Shown here: piece by piece, positions 12,112-20,099 of the stretch
Numbering within the stretch: position 1 is the stretch's first letter
How the letters are laid out: the number at the start of each line of letters is the position of its first letter
Assembly (NCBI RefSeq): GCF_006742205.1
Contig: NZ_AP019721.1
Location: forward strand, 1,674,001 to 1,738,000
Source of the DNA: Staphylococcus epidermidis
Lineage (GTDB): Bacteria > Bacillota > Bacilli > Staphylococcales > Staphylococcaceae
DNA: 64,000 bases
Direction: 5' to 3'
Notes under the pieces: generated by a model
Told to the model about the DNA's origin: nothing
The model's input: the letters and a program-made list of their open reading frames with translations, nothing else
Databases searched by the model: none
Made by a program: the position numbers and the translations under genes

Positions 12112-12543
12112 TTAAAAATCAAAATCTATTAAATCTTCAGCAATGTCTTCGAAACTTTCTTCAGATTCATCATAGAAATCATTCCAAGTTTCTCTGTCCC
12201 AAATCTCAATACGATTTGAGACACCAATTACTGTACATTCCTTACTTAAATTGGCATATTTCCTTAAATTTTGCGGAATATTAATACGCCCTTGTTTATC
12301 TAATTCTACTTCTACAGCACCTGAGAAGAACATACGCATAAATTTACGCGCGTCTTTTTTTGTCATAGGTAAGGTTTTCATCTTCTCTTCAATTTGCTGC
12401 CACTCTTCTAGAGTGTAACCAAATAAACATTTATCAAGGCCTCTTGTGATAATAAAACGTTCATTTAGATCATAACGAAACTTGGACGGTATAATCATAC
12501 GTCCTTTTGTATCCAATTGATGATCGAATTCTCCCATGAACAT
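12112..12543 (-). CDS. mraZ: Transcriptional regulator MraZ
   Basis: A 143-residue protein with two AbrB/SpoVT-type DNA-binding halves ([20 protein letters not shown] and [20 protein letters not shown]). MraZ is the first gene of the dcw cluster in many bacteria; it forms a ring that binds direct repeats in its own promoter. The sequence agrees closely with staphylococcal MraZ. The GGTGAGGTGA ribosome site lies just upstream of the ATG. A triple 10-bp-spaced GTGG repeat upstream (see 12574-12597) fits autoregulation. Confidence 0.97.
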   Translation of the reverse strand: MFMGEFDHQLDTKGRMIIPSKFRYDLNERFIITRGLDKCLFGYTLEEWQQIEEKMKTLPMTKKDARKFMRMFFSGAVEVELDKQGRINIPQNLRKYANLSKECTVIGVSNRIEIWDRETWNDFYDESEESFEDIAEDLIDFDF

Positions 12544-12573
12544 TTTTTATCACCTCACCTTATTTATAATTTA

Positions 12574-12597
12574 CCACATCTCCCCACTATCCTCCAC
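12574..12597 (-). promoter_or_regulatory. Candidate MraZ operator (three GTGG repeats, 10-bp spacing)
   Basis: Read on the minus strand, GTGG occurs three times at exact 10-bp spacing (complement CCAC at 12594-12597, 12584-12587 and 12574-12577). They lie immediately downstream of a TATAAT box at 12600-12605. Known MraZ operators are TGGG-type direct repeats with 10-bp periodicity, so autorepression near the transcription start is the likely role. Confidence 0.65.
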
Positions 12598-12599
12598 TA

Positions 12600-12605
12600 A
12601 TTATA
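12600..12605 (-). promoter_or_regulatory. -10 box of the dcw (mraZ) promoter
   Basis: TATAAT on the minus strand, 57 bases upstream of the mraZ ATG and directly preceded by TG. No good -35 hexamer is visible at 16-18 bases. The promoter begins only about 30 bases beyond the bshC terminator. Confidence 0.55.
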
Positions 12606-12633
12606 CAAAAAAGGTGCAAATAATTTGCTCAAA

Positions 12634-12669
12634 CACAAAAAACCCGTTTTATCTTTAAGATAAAACGGG
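12634..12669 (-). terminator. Rho-independent terminator after bshC
   Basis: A 13-bp perfect inverted repeat (CCCGTTTTATCTT / AAGATAAAACGGG, 12643-12669) followed on the minus strand by TTTTTTG. It separates bshC from the dcw promoter. Confidence 0.92.
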
Positions 12670-12685
12670 CAAAAATACTGTCATA

Positions 12686-14299
12686 TCAAGGATTTATAAT
12701 CAAATGATCAAACGAGTAAGAAAGTGGTGGATAGGTGGAGGGACTGAACACATCTATCCCAAAATCATTCATAATTTGAAGTGGATTCCAAACTCTTTCT
12801 TGTAGACCACCCATTGGATGGAGTGTTTCACTAATTTCTCTAAACTGTCGCATACTTATATCATTTTCTCTTTCAATATTCAGTAAGTACCGTTTGATTA
12901 AATAATCGTACTGATTGAGATGAATTTGATTATTTTTTTCTAAAAGAAGTTGGTTGTCATGGTTATTTTCCACATAGGTGAATAAATTGTTATAAAGTTC
13001 TTGTTGCTGAATTTTCATTTCTTCTACTTCATTTATAAAATTATTTGATGCTTTTTCACGAACAAAACGTTGACGTTCCTGTTCTACTCCATTAGCAATG
13101 ACAGACTCTATCGATAAATTATATTGTTTTAATAACTTTTTAGTTCTAGCATACAAATACGTGATTCTTAATCTTGGCATAACAATAGGCATTTCTACAT
13201 TTAACGTATCGAAAACACCTTTTAATTCTGCCCAATATTTGATTTCGCTTGGACCTCCGATAAATGCTACTGTGTTAAACAACCATTCCTCTACAACTGG
13301 ACGAGTAACAACATTATTAGAAATTCTTTCAGGCTCTCTTTCTATAATATCTAATAAATTTTGTTTCGTGTAACGTTTCTCAGTTTTATTCAGTTTAAAA
13401 TAAGTGCCATCAAAATTTAAAAGCTGTCTCATTCCGTCTTCATGGATAAATAAATGTGTGTTTGTCTCTGTTTGTATCATTGATGGAAGTTGTTGTTGAG
13501 TTGTTCGTATCTGAGTTTCACGAAAAGATTGATCGACTTGATTCCTCTTTTCTAATATCTCTTTAAACAACGGTTTCTCCATCTGTCTTAATTCAGGGTA
13601 TTGAGCATCAATAAGTAAAATCCCATAATCCTTAAACACTTCATGTATCAATCCCTTAAAAATATCAGTCCATGAATCAAATTGATTAATAATATTGACG
13701 CACATTTGATAAACATCTTGAGTATGTACAGTTTCCTTCATTTCTTTAAAAAAGTGATTTAATGATGCTTTTAATTCGTTCTTATCAGGAGTATATCTTG
13801 AAACATTACTATCTGGTGGTGTCATCGTATGATACTTTACTTTTTTCAAGGTAGTTTCTTTATTATTGAATGCATACGTATGATTCACCTCTTCAAAATC
13901 ATGGTCCTCACCTGCAATCCAAAACACAGGTACAATAGGAGTATCATATTCCTCAGAAAGTTGACGACTTAAAGTTATAATTGAGAAAATCTTATGAAAC
14001 GTATACAGTGGACCCCCAAAAAGACCAGCTTGTTGTCCACCAATCACTACTTTTGCACCATCAGCTAAAGCATCTATGTTATTCAGCTGCTGATGTGTTA
14101 ACTTTAATTCATTCATGTAAGATTTAATCACTCGTGATAAATGAAATTCCCTTCCATTATTAGGTGTTTTTAATCTTCTATAAAAGCTTTCCTTTTTCGC
14201 TGCATCATATTCATAAAAAGATGTAATTTGAGATTCACTATTTTTTATTTTATTAATGAACTGATCCTGTTCAGTTAACTTTAACGTATTACACTTCAT
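12686..14299 (-). CDS. bshC: Putative cysteine ligase BshC (bacillithiol biosynthesis)
   Basis: A 537-residue protein matching the length and position of BshC (YllA), which adds cysteine to GlcN-malate in the last step of bacillithiol synthesis. Characteristic segments are [20 protein letters not shown] near residue 86, [18 protein letters not shown], and a long central coiled region. Bacillithiol is the main low-molecular-weight thiol of staphylococci. The gene lies upstream of mraZ on the same strand but has its own terminator. Its promoter should be in the 183-base divergent gap shared with the GNAT gene. Confidence 0.95.
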   Translation of the reverse strand: MKCNTLKLTEQDQFINKIKNSESQITSFYEYDAAKKESFYRRLKTPNNGREFHLSRVIKSYMNELKLTHQQLNNIDALADGAKVVIGGQQAGLFGGPLYTFHKIFSIITLSRQLSEEYDTPIVPVFWIAGEDHDFEEVNHTYAFNNKETTLKKVKYHTMTPPDSNVSRYTPDKNELKASLNHFFKEMKETVHTQDVYQMCVNIINQFDSWTDIFKGLIHEVFKDYGILLIDAQYPELRQMEKPLFKEILEKRNQVDQSFRETQIRTTQQQLPSMIQTETNTHLFIHEDGMRQLLNFDGTYFKLNKTEKRYTKQNLLDIIEREPERISNNVVTRPVVEEWLFNTVAFIGGPSEIKYWAELKGVFDTLNVEMPIVMPRLRITYLYARTKKLLKQYNLSIESVIANGVEQERQRFVREKASNNFINEVEEMKIQQQELYNNLFTYVENNHDNQLLLEKNNQIHLNQYDYLIKRYLLNIERENDISMRQFREISETLHPMGGLQERVWNPLQIMNDFGIDVFSPSTYPPLSYSFDHLIINP

Positions 14300-14424
14300 G
14301 TATTTACTCCTTCATTATCACTATTCCTCATATAGTATAAAGATTATATTTCTCATTGACAATTTAACGGCTTATAAATTAATTTATCTAAATTTTTTAC
14401 AAATCAACTAAGTATGATTATTAA

Positions 14425-14453
14425 ATGAAAAAGCATTTTAAAGAGGGTATAAT
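14425..14453 (+). promoter_or_regulatory. Promoter of the GNAT gene
   Basis: ATGAAA (14425-14430), a 17-base spacer, and a perfect TATAAT (14448-14453), followed by an AAAGGGGG ribosome site. Confidence 0.6.
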
Positions 14454-14482
14454 AAAATAAAGAAACAAAGGGGGATAACGTT

Positions 14483-14923
14483 ATGGGTGAAGTTAAACAT
14501 TTACAAATCAATTACAAAACAGATGAGCTTTTCGCTGATTTCAGAGAATTTGGTAACAAGAACCTATATATGATTGAGGAGTTAAAGGGACAAATGATTG
14601 ATGCAAGTTCCGATTCTCCTTTTTATGGAATTTTTGTTGGTAATAAATTAGTTGCGAGAATGGCATTACTTGATAAAGGAGAAGTAGAAGAAACCTATTT
14701 CCCTAATAGCAATGACTATATTCTTCTTTGGAAATTAGAAGTATTAGATACGTACCAAAGACGTGGATATGCTAAGCAACTATTAAACTTTGCTAAAGAA
14801 AATAAAAAACCAATTAAAGCTATTGCTAGAAATAACTCAAAAGAATTCTTTTTAAAACAGGGTTTTAAAGATGTAGAAACCAAAAATCCTGAGGGGCACG
14901 ACATCTTAATATGGAATCCATAA
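14483..14923 (+). CDS. GNAT-family N-acetyltransferase (YlbP-like)
   Basis: A 146-residue protein with a GNAT fold. The segment YILLWKLEVLDTYQRRGYAKQLL contains the acetyl-CoA pyrophosphate-binding pattern Q/RxxGxA, followed by IKAIARNNSKEFFLKQGF, typical of the C-terminal half. The acceptor substrate is unknown. Orthologues sit beside bshC and the dcw cluster in staphylococci; B. subtilis YlbP is the closest named relative I can suggest. It has its own promoter and ends at a hairpin shared with the convergent HAD gene. Confidence 0.85.
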   Translation: MGEVKHLQINYKTDELFADFREFGNKNLYMIEELKGQMIDASSDSPFYGIFVGNKLVARMALLDKGEVEETYFPNSNDYILLWKLEVLDTYQRRGYAKQLLNFAKENKKPIKAIARNNSKEFFLKQGFKDVETKNPEGHDILIWNP

Positions 14924-14953
14924 TGTCGTAACAATAATATATATCAACTAAAC

Positions 14954-14996
14954 TGAGCCAACACTTGTAATGATAAATTCTACAAGTGTTGGCTCA
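14954..14996. terminator. Bidirectional terminator between the GNAT and HAD genes
   Basis: A perfect 16-bp inverted repeat (TGAGCCAACACTTGTA at 14954-14969 and its complement at 14981-14996) with an 11-base loop between two convergent genes. The T runs are short on both sides, so efficiency is uncertain. Confidence 0.75.
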
Positions 14997-15031
14997 ACTT
15001 ATACTTCTTCAATTGTCTTTATCTCTTCTAT

Positions 15032-15718
15032 TCACTCAACAATGCGAATCATTTCTGATAAATCATTAATGATATAATCCGGTTGAATAGACGTATGGTT
15101 TTCTTTTTGTCTAATATTAAACCAACATGTTGATATATTAGCATTTTTACCACCTAATATGTCAGACGTTAAAGAATCTCCCACAATTAGAGTTTGATTC
15201 CTGTTATTCTCTCCGATATGTTCAAACACAAAATCGAAGAACTCTGTCATCGGCTTTTGAAATCCAGCTTTTTCAGATATAAAGACATCTTGAAATATTT
15301 CATTAAATTGTGTCTGAGCAATTCGTCGTAGCTGTGTTTCTGTTACACCATTGGTTACTATATAGAGAGAATGATTTAATTTTAATTGTTGTATAACTTC
15401 TAATGTATGATCAAATAATTTAACTGGTGCCATTGCTAATTCAGCTCTAAAGCACTTATCAGCTTCTTTTCCATTTACATGAATTTGATAGTCATTAAAA
15501 TAATTAATAAATCGTTGTGACAGCACTTCATCTTTAGTCAATTTATTTTGTTGAAATGCTTCCCAATGCGCTTGGTTCACTTTCTTAAAATGTTCGAAAT
15601 CCTGTTGAGTTGGCTGATGATTGTATTTCTGTGCTAAATTATAAAACGCTTTTTTCTCAGCGTCATAAAAATCCACTAATGTATCGTCGAAATCAAATAA
15701 TATATTTTTGAATTTCAT
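15032..15718 (-). CDS. HAD-superfamily hydrolase (YjjG/YfnB type)
   Basis: A 228-residue HAD subfamily IA phosphatase. Motif I is FDFDDTLVD near residues 8-16, motif II is YIVTNGVTET, motif III the lysine in EKAGFQKP, and motif IV VGDSLTSDILGG. YjjG/YfnB relatives act as house-cleaning nucleotidases; the true substrate here is not shown. I start at ATG 15718, which has GGAG 8 bases upstream, rather than an in-frame TTG two codons earlier. It is convergent with the GNAT gene. Confidence 0.88.
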   Translation of the reverse strand: MKFKNILFDFDDTLVDFYDAEKKAFYNLAQKYNHQPTQQDFEHFKKVNQAHWEAFQQNKLTKDEVLSQRFINYFNDYQIHVNGKEADKCFRAELAMAPVKLFDHTLEVIQQLKLNHSLYIVTNGVTETQLRRIAQTQFNEIFQDVFISEKAGFQKPMTEFFDFVFEHIGENNRNQTLIVGDSLTSDILGGKNANISTCWFNIRQKENHTSIQPDYIINDLSEMIRIVE

Positions 15719-15780
15719 ATTCAAATCTCCTATTTATTAACAATCTTTTTTTACTAAAATAGTAACAAATAAAATGGCAC

Positions 15781-15809
15781 AAAAAAAGACCAGAGCATTC
15801 GCTCTGGCC
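15781..15809 (-). terminator. Terminator of the PSM-beta operon
   Basis: CCAGAGC (15790-15796) and GCTCTGG (15801-15807) with an ATTC loop, followed on the minus strand by seven Ts. It lies 17 bases after the last PSM-beta stop. Confidence 0.9.
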
Positions 15810-15825
15810 AATACCTAATCGTGTA

Positions 15826-15960
15826 TTAGAAACCGAAGATTTTACCTAATACGCTAACGCCACTTTCTACGATATCAACGATACTAGTTCCTAATTTAGT
15901 CCAATCTTGGTCTTGTGCTGCTTTTACTGTATTTGCAATAGCTTCTGCTAATTTTGACAT
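15826..15960 (-). CDS. psmB1: Beta-class phenol-soluble modulin (PSMbeta1-type, copy 1)
   Basis: A 44-residue peptide beginning [20 protein letters not shown] and ending SVLGKIFGF. It is predicted to form an amphipathic helix at the C-terminal half and has no signal peptide; PSMs leave the cell formyl-methionine-first by the Pmt ABC exporter. The sequence matches, from memory, S. epidermidis PSMbeta1. Beta PSMs act as surfactants in biofilm structuring and are only weakly cytolytic. A GGGAGAG ribosome site precedes the ATG. The peptide is identical to the next copy upstream. Confidence 0.93.
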   Translation of the reverse strand: MSKLAEAIANTVKAAQDQDWTKLGTSIVDIVESGVSVLGKIFGF

Positions 15961-16015
15961 GTTTATCTCTCCCTAATTAATTATTTAAATTTATATTTTA
16001 AAAAACTAAGATTAA

Positions 16016-16150
16016 TTAAAATCCGAAGATTTTACCTAATACGCTAACGCCACTTTCTACGATGTCAACGATACTAGTTCCTAATTTAGTCCAATCTTGA
16101 TCTTGTGCTGCTTTTACTGTATTTGCAATAGCTTCTGCTAATTTTGACAT
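16016..16150 (-). CDS. psmB1: Beta-class phenol-soluble modulin (PSMbeta1-type, copy 2)
   Basis: A 44-residue peptide identical in amino-acid sequence to copy 1; only a few synonymous bases differ (for example GAT/GAC in the DQDW and VDIV codons and GGA TTT for the last two residues). The duplication includes the shared leader with the GGGAGAG ribosome site, giving a 190-bp tandem period. Two identical genes should raise the dose of this peptide. Function and export are as for copy 1. Confidence 0.93.
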   Translation of the reverse strand: MSKLAEAIANTVKAAQDQDWTKLGTSIVDIVESGVSVLGKIFGF

Positions 16151-16201
16151 GTTTATCTCTCCCTAATTAATTATTTAAATTTTAAAGTTTTAATTTTTAA
16201 A

Positions 16202-16336
16202 TTATTGACCTAATAATTTAGAAATAATACTAACACCATTTTCAACAATACCAGCGATGCCTGAAGCTAATTGAGACCAATCTTGGTTGATTCCTGCATC
16301 TACTACACTTCTAATTGCGTCAAATAATTGTTCCAT
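16202..16336 (-). CDS. Beta-class phenol-soluble modulin (PSMbeta2-like)
   Basis: A 44-residue peptide beginning MEQLFDAIRSVVDAGINQDW and ending IISKLLGQ. It shares the family core (NQDW, SGI-GIVENGVS) with the PSMbeta1 copies but differs in the N-terminal third and ends in LLGQ instead of IFGF. The AAAGGAG ribosome site lies 8 bases upstream of the ATG. It sits between the fourth paralogue and the duplicated pair, on the same strand and probably in the same operon. Confidence 0.9.
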   Translation of the reverse strand: MEQLFDAIRSVVDAGINQDWSQLASGIAGIVENGVSIISKLLGQ

Positions 16337-16391
16337 TATTCAAAACTCCTTTAAATAAATTTTATTATTATGCTAGATCGTTGATGATGAA

Positions 16392-16523
16392 CTAATTTCC
16401 CAAAAATCGATTCACCATATCAACGCTACTTTCTATGATGTTAACAATACTTGCCCCTAATTGAGTGCCATCGTTAGTGATGGCTGCTTCTAAGATGTCT
16501 TTAAAAGCGTTAAATAATTTCAT
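16392..16523 (-). CDS. Beta-class phenol-soluble modulin, divergent paralogue (promoter-proximal)
   Basis: A 43-residue peptide beginning MKLFNAFKDILEAAITNDGT and ending DMVNRFLGN. The pattern N-D-TQLGASIVNIIESSV aligns with the family core, but the conserved Trp of QDW is absent (NDGT instead). A TTAGGAGTG ribosome site precedes the ATG. As the gene closest to the presumed promoter it should be transcribed with the other three. The loss of Trp and altered charge suggest a peptide with different surface activity, or one under relaxed selection. Confidence 0.85.
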   Translation of the reverse strand: MKLFNAFKDILEAAITNDGTQLGASIVNIIESSVDMVNRFLGN

Positions 16524-16605
16524 TATTAACACTCCTAAATGAGTTAATAACTCCAAAACGATCGGATACGTTTTGATTCGTTATCTCTATCGTTTTGTTA
16601 CCTAT

Positions 16606-16611
16606 ACTATA
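16606..16611 (-). promoter_or_regulatory. Candidate -10 box of the PSM-beta operon
   Basis: TATAGT on the minus strand, 82 bases upstream of the first PSM-beta ATG. The expected -35 position holds only AACAAA, which fits an activator-dependent promoter. Confidence 0.4.
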
Positions 16612-16663
16612 AAGTTAATTTGACTCAATTTGTTGCATTTTTCATACTAAGTAATTACGAGTT

Positions 16664-16701
16664 CCTAACTGTTGCTTTATTTAAGTTTTTTAACAGTTAG
16701 G
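16664..16701. promoter_or_regulatory. Inverted pair of AgrA-box-like elements upstream of the PSM-beta operon
   Basis: AACAGTTAGG occurs on the plus strand at 16692-16701 and on the minus strand at 16664-16673, an exact 10-bp inverted repeat with 18 bases between. AgrA, the quorum-sensing response regulator, binds ACAGTTAAG/ACAGTTAGG-type 9-mers and directly activates psm promoters in staphylococci. The inverted arrangement differs from the direct repeats of agr P2/P3. Confidence 0.55.
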
Positions 16702-16826
16702 CATGCACAACTGTATTGTGCTCGATTTTATCGATATAAACATATGAGATTTTATATCAAATTAACATTTATGTATAAAAACCTCTATTATAGTGAAAAA
16801 TATAAATAATTTTTATTAGGTACCTA

Positions 16827-16855
16827 TTGCTAAAAGACATATATTTAGATATAAT
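16827..16855 (+). promoter_or_regulatory. Promoter of tRNA-Arg
   Basis: TTGCTA (16827-16832), a 17-base spacer and a perfect TATAAT (16850-16855), ending 18 bases before the tRNA. Confidence 0.65.
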
Positions 16856-16873
16856 AATTCTTGTGTTGAAAAT

Positions 16874-16947
16874 GTCCTGGTAGCTCAGCTGGATAGAGCA
16901 ATGGCCTTCTAAGCCATCGGTCGGGGGTTCGAATCCCTCCCAGGACG
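16874..16947 (+). tRNA. tRNA-Arg (anticodon TCT)
   Basis: A 74-base cloverleaf: acceptor stem GTCCTGG/CCAGGAC, D arm GCTC-GAGC, anticodon stem ATGGC/GCCAT around loop CTTCTAA (anticodon TCT, reading AGA), T loop TTCGAAT, discriminator G. The 3' CCA is not encoded. It stands alone, with its own promoter and a terminator. Confidence 0.97.
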
Positions 16948-16955
16948 CTATAACA

Positions 16956-16988
16956 AAAAGGAGTCTCATTGAATGAGGCTCCTTTTTT
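16956..16988 (+). terminator. Terminator after tRNA-Arg
   Basis: GGAGTCTCATT and AATGAGGCTCC form an 11-bp stem with one G-U pair, preceded by A5 and followed by T6. Confidence 0.9.
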
Positions 16989-17112
16989 ATTTTCTAAAGT
17001 ACAATAATATAATTCAACAGAGATTAAATCTCACTATTAAGTATCGAAGTGCAAACTGCATAAGGCGTAAACATCACGATAGTTTAACCTAGCCATCAAT
17101 TACCACATCATT

Positions 17113-17148
17113 AATAAACCTGAAACATTTTAATGTCCCAGGTTTATT
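17113..17148 (-). terminator. Hairpin terminator after the YfcE-type gene
   Basis: AATAAACCTGAAACAT (17113-17128) pairs with ATGTCCCAGGTTTATT (17133-17148), 16 bp with two G-U pairs on the minus-strand RNA. The outer AT-rich stem replaces a clear T run. Confidence 0.65.
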
Positions 17149-17186
17149 CTTTATATAAAAGTTTTGCTCTTATTATTCCTAACTGT

Positions 17187-17696
17187 CTAAAATTCAATCT
17201 TAACTGTTTCAATGATCTGATTTTCTCTATTTCTAAAATTCAAAATGATGGTATTTTCATCTTCCTTGTATACGAGTTCGGCAAAAGTTTCTTCAATTTG
17301 ACTACGTGATTGAGAAATACTACCAGGATTAATTACATGGATACCACCTATTTGCTCATATTTTGCAACATGTGTATGTCCATAAAAGGCAAACAAACAT
17401 CCTAATTCTTTTGCCTTTTCAGCCAGTTTCATTCGTGTTTGGTTTACTTGATAAAGATGTCCATGAGTATAAAAGGCACGGATTCCGTTTTCTTCAGTGA
17501 TTTCTTCTTCTAAAAACTCTGGATAAAAATCACAATTACCTTTCACACGCTGATACAAACTAAGTTCTGTGTCATTATAACTAAATTCAGAATCCCCTAA
17601 ATGTAAAAATTTATCTGCATCTTTATGTAGTTCATAAATATGATATAAGATACCTGTTTCTTTGTGATTATCACTAAGAATAATCCACTTAGACAT
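17187..17696 (-). CDS. YfcE/YsnB-family metallophosphoesterase
   Basis: A 169-residue calcineurin-like phosphoesterase. Metal-site motifs are visible: SDNH near the N-terminus (ILSDNHKETG), HLGDSE, VKGNCD, TYTHGHLY-type FYTHGH, and FYGHTHVAKYE with NPGS near the end. The family hydrolyses phosphodiesters with Mn2+; its physiological substrate is unclear. I start at ATG 17696, with a GAGGGTGA ribosome site 5-7 bases upstream, rather than at the GTG inside that site. The start overlaps the rdgB stop by 8 bases, so the two genes are coupled. Confidence 0.9.
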   Translation of the reverse strand: MSKWIILSDNHKETGILYHIYELHKDADKFLHLGDSEFSYNDTELSLYQRVKGNCDFYPEFLEEEITEENGIRAFYTHGHLYQVNQTRMKLAEKAKELGCLFAFYGHTHVAKYEQIGGIHVINPGSISQSRSQIEETFAELVYKEDENTIILNFRNRENQIIETVKIEF

Positions 17697-18276
17697 GTTG
17701 TTCACCCTCTAAATATTCTTTTAACAGTCGAATAGCATTTCCACGATGACTGATTTTACCCTTTTCATCATTTGTAATTTCCGCCATCGTTTTATTTAAT
17801 TCTGGGACAAAAAATATTGGATCATAACCAAAACCATTCTTTCCATGTCGTTCAGTTGTTATCACTCCAGAAACTGTTCCTTTAAATGTTTTTGTTTTTT
17901 CATTAGGCGCACTCATACTAATCACACAAACAAATTGAGCACGACGGTCTTGAACATCTTCTAAGTTCGTTAACAACTTTTCAATATTATCTTCATCATT
18001 CTTACCTAATCCTGCATAGCGAGCTGAATATACGCCTGGTTCTCCATTTAATGCGAACACTTCAAGTCCACTATCATCTGCAATGACACGCTTATTTAAT
18101 GCATGTGCTGCCGCTTCGGATTTTAACCTAGCGTTTTCTTCAAATGTGGCACCTGTTTCTTCTACATCAAAATCCTCAATTAACTCAGAAATTCCAATAA
18201 CATGTTGATTTTTAAAAATAGCTTTAAAATCGTTTATCTTACCTTGATTATTAGTTGCAATAACAATATCTTCCAT
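17689..18276 (-). CDS. dITP/XTP pyrophosphatase (RdgB/HAM1 family)
   Basis: A 195-residue house-cleaning nucleotide pyrophosphatase that hydrolyses dITP, ITP and XTP to monophosphates, keeping deaminated purines out of nucleic acids. The N-terminal nucleotide motif IATNNQGKINDFKAIF, the central DDSGLEVFALNGEPGVYSAR and the C-terminal GFGYDPIFFVP and ISHRGNAI are all conserved. It lies 14 bases after murI and overlaps the following phosphoesterase, as in other staphylococci. Confidence 0.96.
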   Translation of the reverse strand: MEDIVIATNNQGKINDFKAIFKNQHVIGISELIEDFDVEETGATFEENARLKSEAAAHALNKRVIADDSGLEVFALNGEPGVYSARYAGLGKNDEDNIEKLLTNLEDVQDRRAQFVCVISMSAPNEKTKTFKGTVSGVITTERHGKNGFGYDPIFFVPELNKTMAEITNDEKGKISHRGNAIRLLKEYLEGEQHV

Positions 18277-18290
18277 ATCATTCTCTCCTT

Positions 18291-19094
18291 CTATGAATCA
18301 TCTACAGTTATTCTTTGAACTTCAACTTTCATATTTAACCATTCATCAATAATATTTTTAATATGTGTGGTGTCACCAGTCGCAAAAAATCTATGTTGGG
18401 GATGTTCTGTGTAACTGGCATGCTCATTGCTAAACGTGAGTAATGCACTTACTTCTCTTGCTGTTTCTAAGCCAGATGAGATAACTGTTTTAGTACCACT
18501 AAAATATTCATAAATAGGCTGATATAACAACGGATAGTGCGTGCATCCTAAAATAACCGTGTCCGCATCACTGTTTCTCCATTGCTTCAACGTTTGATGA
18601 ATCACAATATTAGTAATTGTAGGGTCTTTATAGCGCATTTGTTCAACTAGAGGAACAAAGCCCGGACATGCAACACTATAGACATTCACATTTGGATTTA
18701 TCTTTTTTATATGTGTGCGATACGCTTCTGATTTAATTGTTCCTTCAGTTCCTAAAACTAATACATTTTGATTTTTTGTAGTCATTATAGCAGTTCTTGC
18801 TCCAGGTTCGATAACACCAATGACAGGAATAGGTAATATGTTTTGTAAATAATTTAATGCAACTGCCGTAGCAGTATTGCAAGCAATAACTAGCATTTTT
18901 ATATCAAATTCCATCAATTTTTGAGCTAGTTCCGTTGTGAATTTTTTAACTTCTTCTCCTGGTCTTGGACCATATGGACACCGTGCTATATCACCTAAAT
19001 AATAAATAGTTTCATTTGGTAACTGTCTCATAATTTCTTTAGCTACAGTAAGACCACCAACACCTGAATCAATGACTCCAATAGGTTTATTCAT
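18291..19094 (-). CDS. murI: Glutamate racemase MurI
   Basis: A 267-residue cofactor-independent racemase supplying D-glutamate for MurD. The two catalytic cysteines are in the expected segments, [13 protein letters not shown] (near residue 72) and [11 protein letters not shown] (near residue 184). The substrate-binding N-terminus [16 protein letters not shown] is present. It heads the murI-rdgB-yfcE group, 162 bases beyond sdhB and its terminator. Confidence 0.97.
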   Translation of the reverse strand: MNKPIGVIDSGVGGLTVAKEIMRQLPNETIYYLGDIARCPYGPRPGEEVKKFTTELAQKLMEFDIKMLVIACNTATAVALNYLQNILPIPVIGVIEPGARTAIMTTKNQNVLVLGTEGTIKSEAYRTHIKKINPNVNVYSVACPGFVPLVEQMRYKDPTITNIVIHQTLKQWRNSDADTVILGCTHYPLLYQPIYEYFSGTKTVISSGLETAREVSALLTFSNEHASYTEHPQHRFFATGDTTHIKNIIDEWLNMKVEVQRITVDDS

Positions 19095-19212
19095 ACTTCT
19101 TCACCCTTATTTTTACAATTACCTTACATTGTATCACAGTATCATATAACTGTAGATATTTACGTTTATAGTTCTTGTAAAGTGATATTCCTATCTTTAT
19201 TCTACAATCATC

Positions 19213-19244
19213 AAAAAATGACCAAGGCAAGGTTGCCTTGGTCA
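19213..19244 (-). terminator. Terminator after sdhB
   Basis: A perfect 12-bp stem, TGACCAAGGCAA (19219-19230) with TTGCCTTGGTCA (19233-19244), followed on the minus strand by T6. Confidence 0.93.
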
Positions 19245-19256
19245 CTATAAGCTATA

Positions 19257-20099
19257 TTAATCTACTTGGTGGTCAGAACCAAAGAATGATTTAAACATAT
19301 GGAAAGAAGTTTCTCTATTCATTGCGGCAATTGACGTTGTCAATGGTATACCTTTAGGACATGCATTCACACAATTTTGAGAATTACCACATTCTTGCAG
19401 TCCTCCTGCACTCATCAATGCATCTAAACGCTCATCTTTAGTCATGGAACCTGTAGGATGTAAGTCGAACAAACGTACTTGAGAAATAGCTTGTGCACCA
19501 ACAAATTTATTATTTTTTGTGACATTTGGACATACTTCTAAGCATACACCACAAGTCATACATTTAGACAATTCATATGCAGTTTGGCGTTTTTTCTCTG
19601 GCATACGTGGTCCAGGTCCTAAGTCATATGTTCCATCAATAGGAATCCATGCTTTCATTCGTTTTAAGTTATCGAACATTCTTGAGCGATCAACTTGTAA
19701 ATCTCGAATGACAGGGAAAGTACTCATTGGTTCAAGACGAATTGGTTGTTCTAATTGATCAACAATAGCTGAACATGATTGTCTTGCACGGCCGTTAATA
19801 ACCATTGAACAAGCGCCACATACTTCTTCGAGGCAATTCATATCCCATGTGACTGGTGTCGTTTTTTCGCCTTTAGAGTTGACTGGATTTCGTCTGATTT
19901 CCATTAAACATGCAATTACGTTTAAATTTTCCTTATAAGGAATTTCAAATGATTCTTCATAAGGTTTTGATTCGCTATTATCTTGACGTTTAATTATCAA
20001 TTTTACTGTTTTTTGTTTTGGTTGTTGATTTTGACCTTGTACTTGAGTTTGTGGATTACTTTGAGTTTTTGGAGTTTCTTTTAATGATTGATTAGCCAT
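19257..20099 (-). CDS. sdhB: Succinate dehydrogenase iron-sulfur subunit SdhB
   Basis: A 280-residue electron-transfer subunit of complex II. The [2Fe-2S] ligands are in CLEEVCGACSMVINGRARQSC, and the [4Fe-4S]/[3Fe-4S] cysteines in CMTCGVCLEVCPN and CGNSQNCVNACPK. The first 30 residues are a Gln/Pro/Lys-rich extension before the ferredoxin domain, as in other staphylococci. Its ATG overlaps the sdhA stop (TAATG), so translation is coupled. It is the last gene of sdhCAB. Confidence 0.97.
   Translation of the reverse strand: MANQSLKETPKTQSNPQTQVQGQNQQPKQKTVKLIIKRQDNSESKPYEESFEIPYKENLNVIACLMEIRRNPVNSKGEKTTPVTWDMNCLEEVCGACSMVINGRARQSCSAIVDQLEQPIRLEPMSTFPVIRDLQVDRSRMFDNLKRMKAWIPIDGTYDLGPGPRMPEKKRQTAYELSKCMTCGVCLEVCPNVTKNNKFVGAQAISQVRLFDLHPTGSMTKDERLDALMSAGGLQECGNSQNCVNACPKGIPLTTSIAAMNRETSFHMFKSFFGSDHQVD

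Noticed and set aside
16769..16969. A 66-codon minus-strand frame
   Set aside because: It runs across the tRNA-Arg gene and its motif-like text comes from reading the tRNA backwards.
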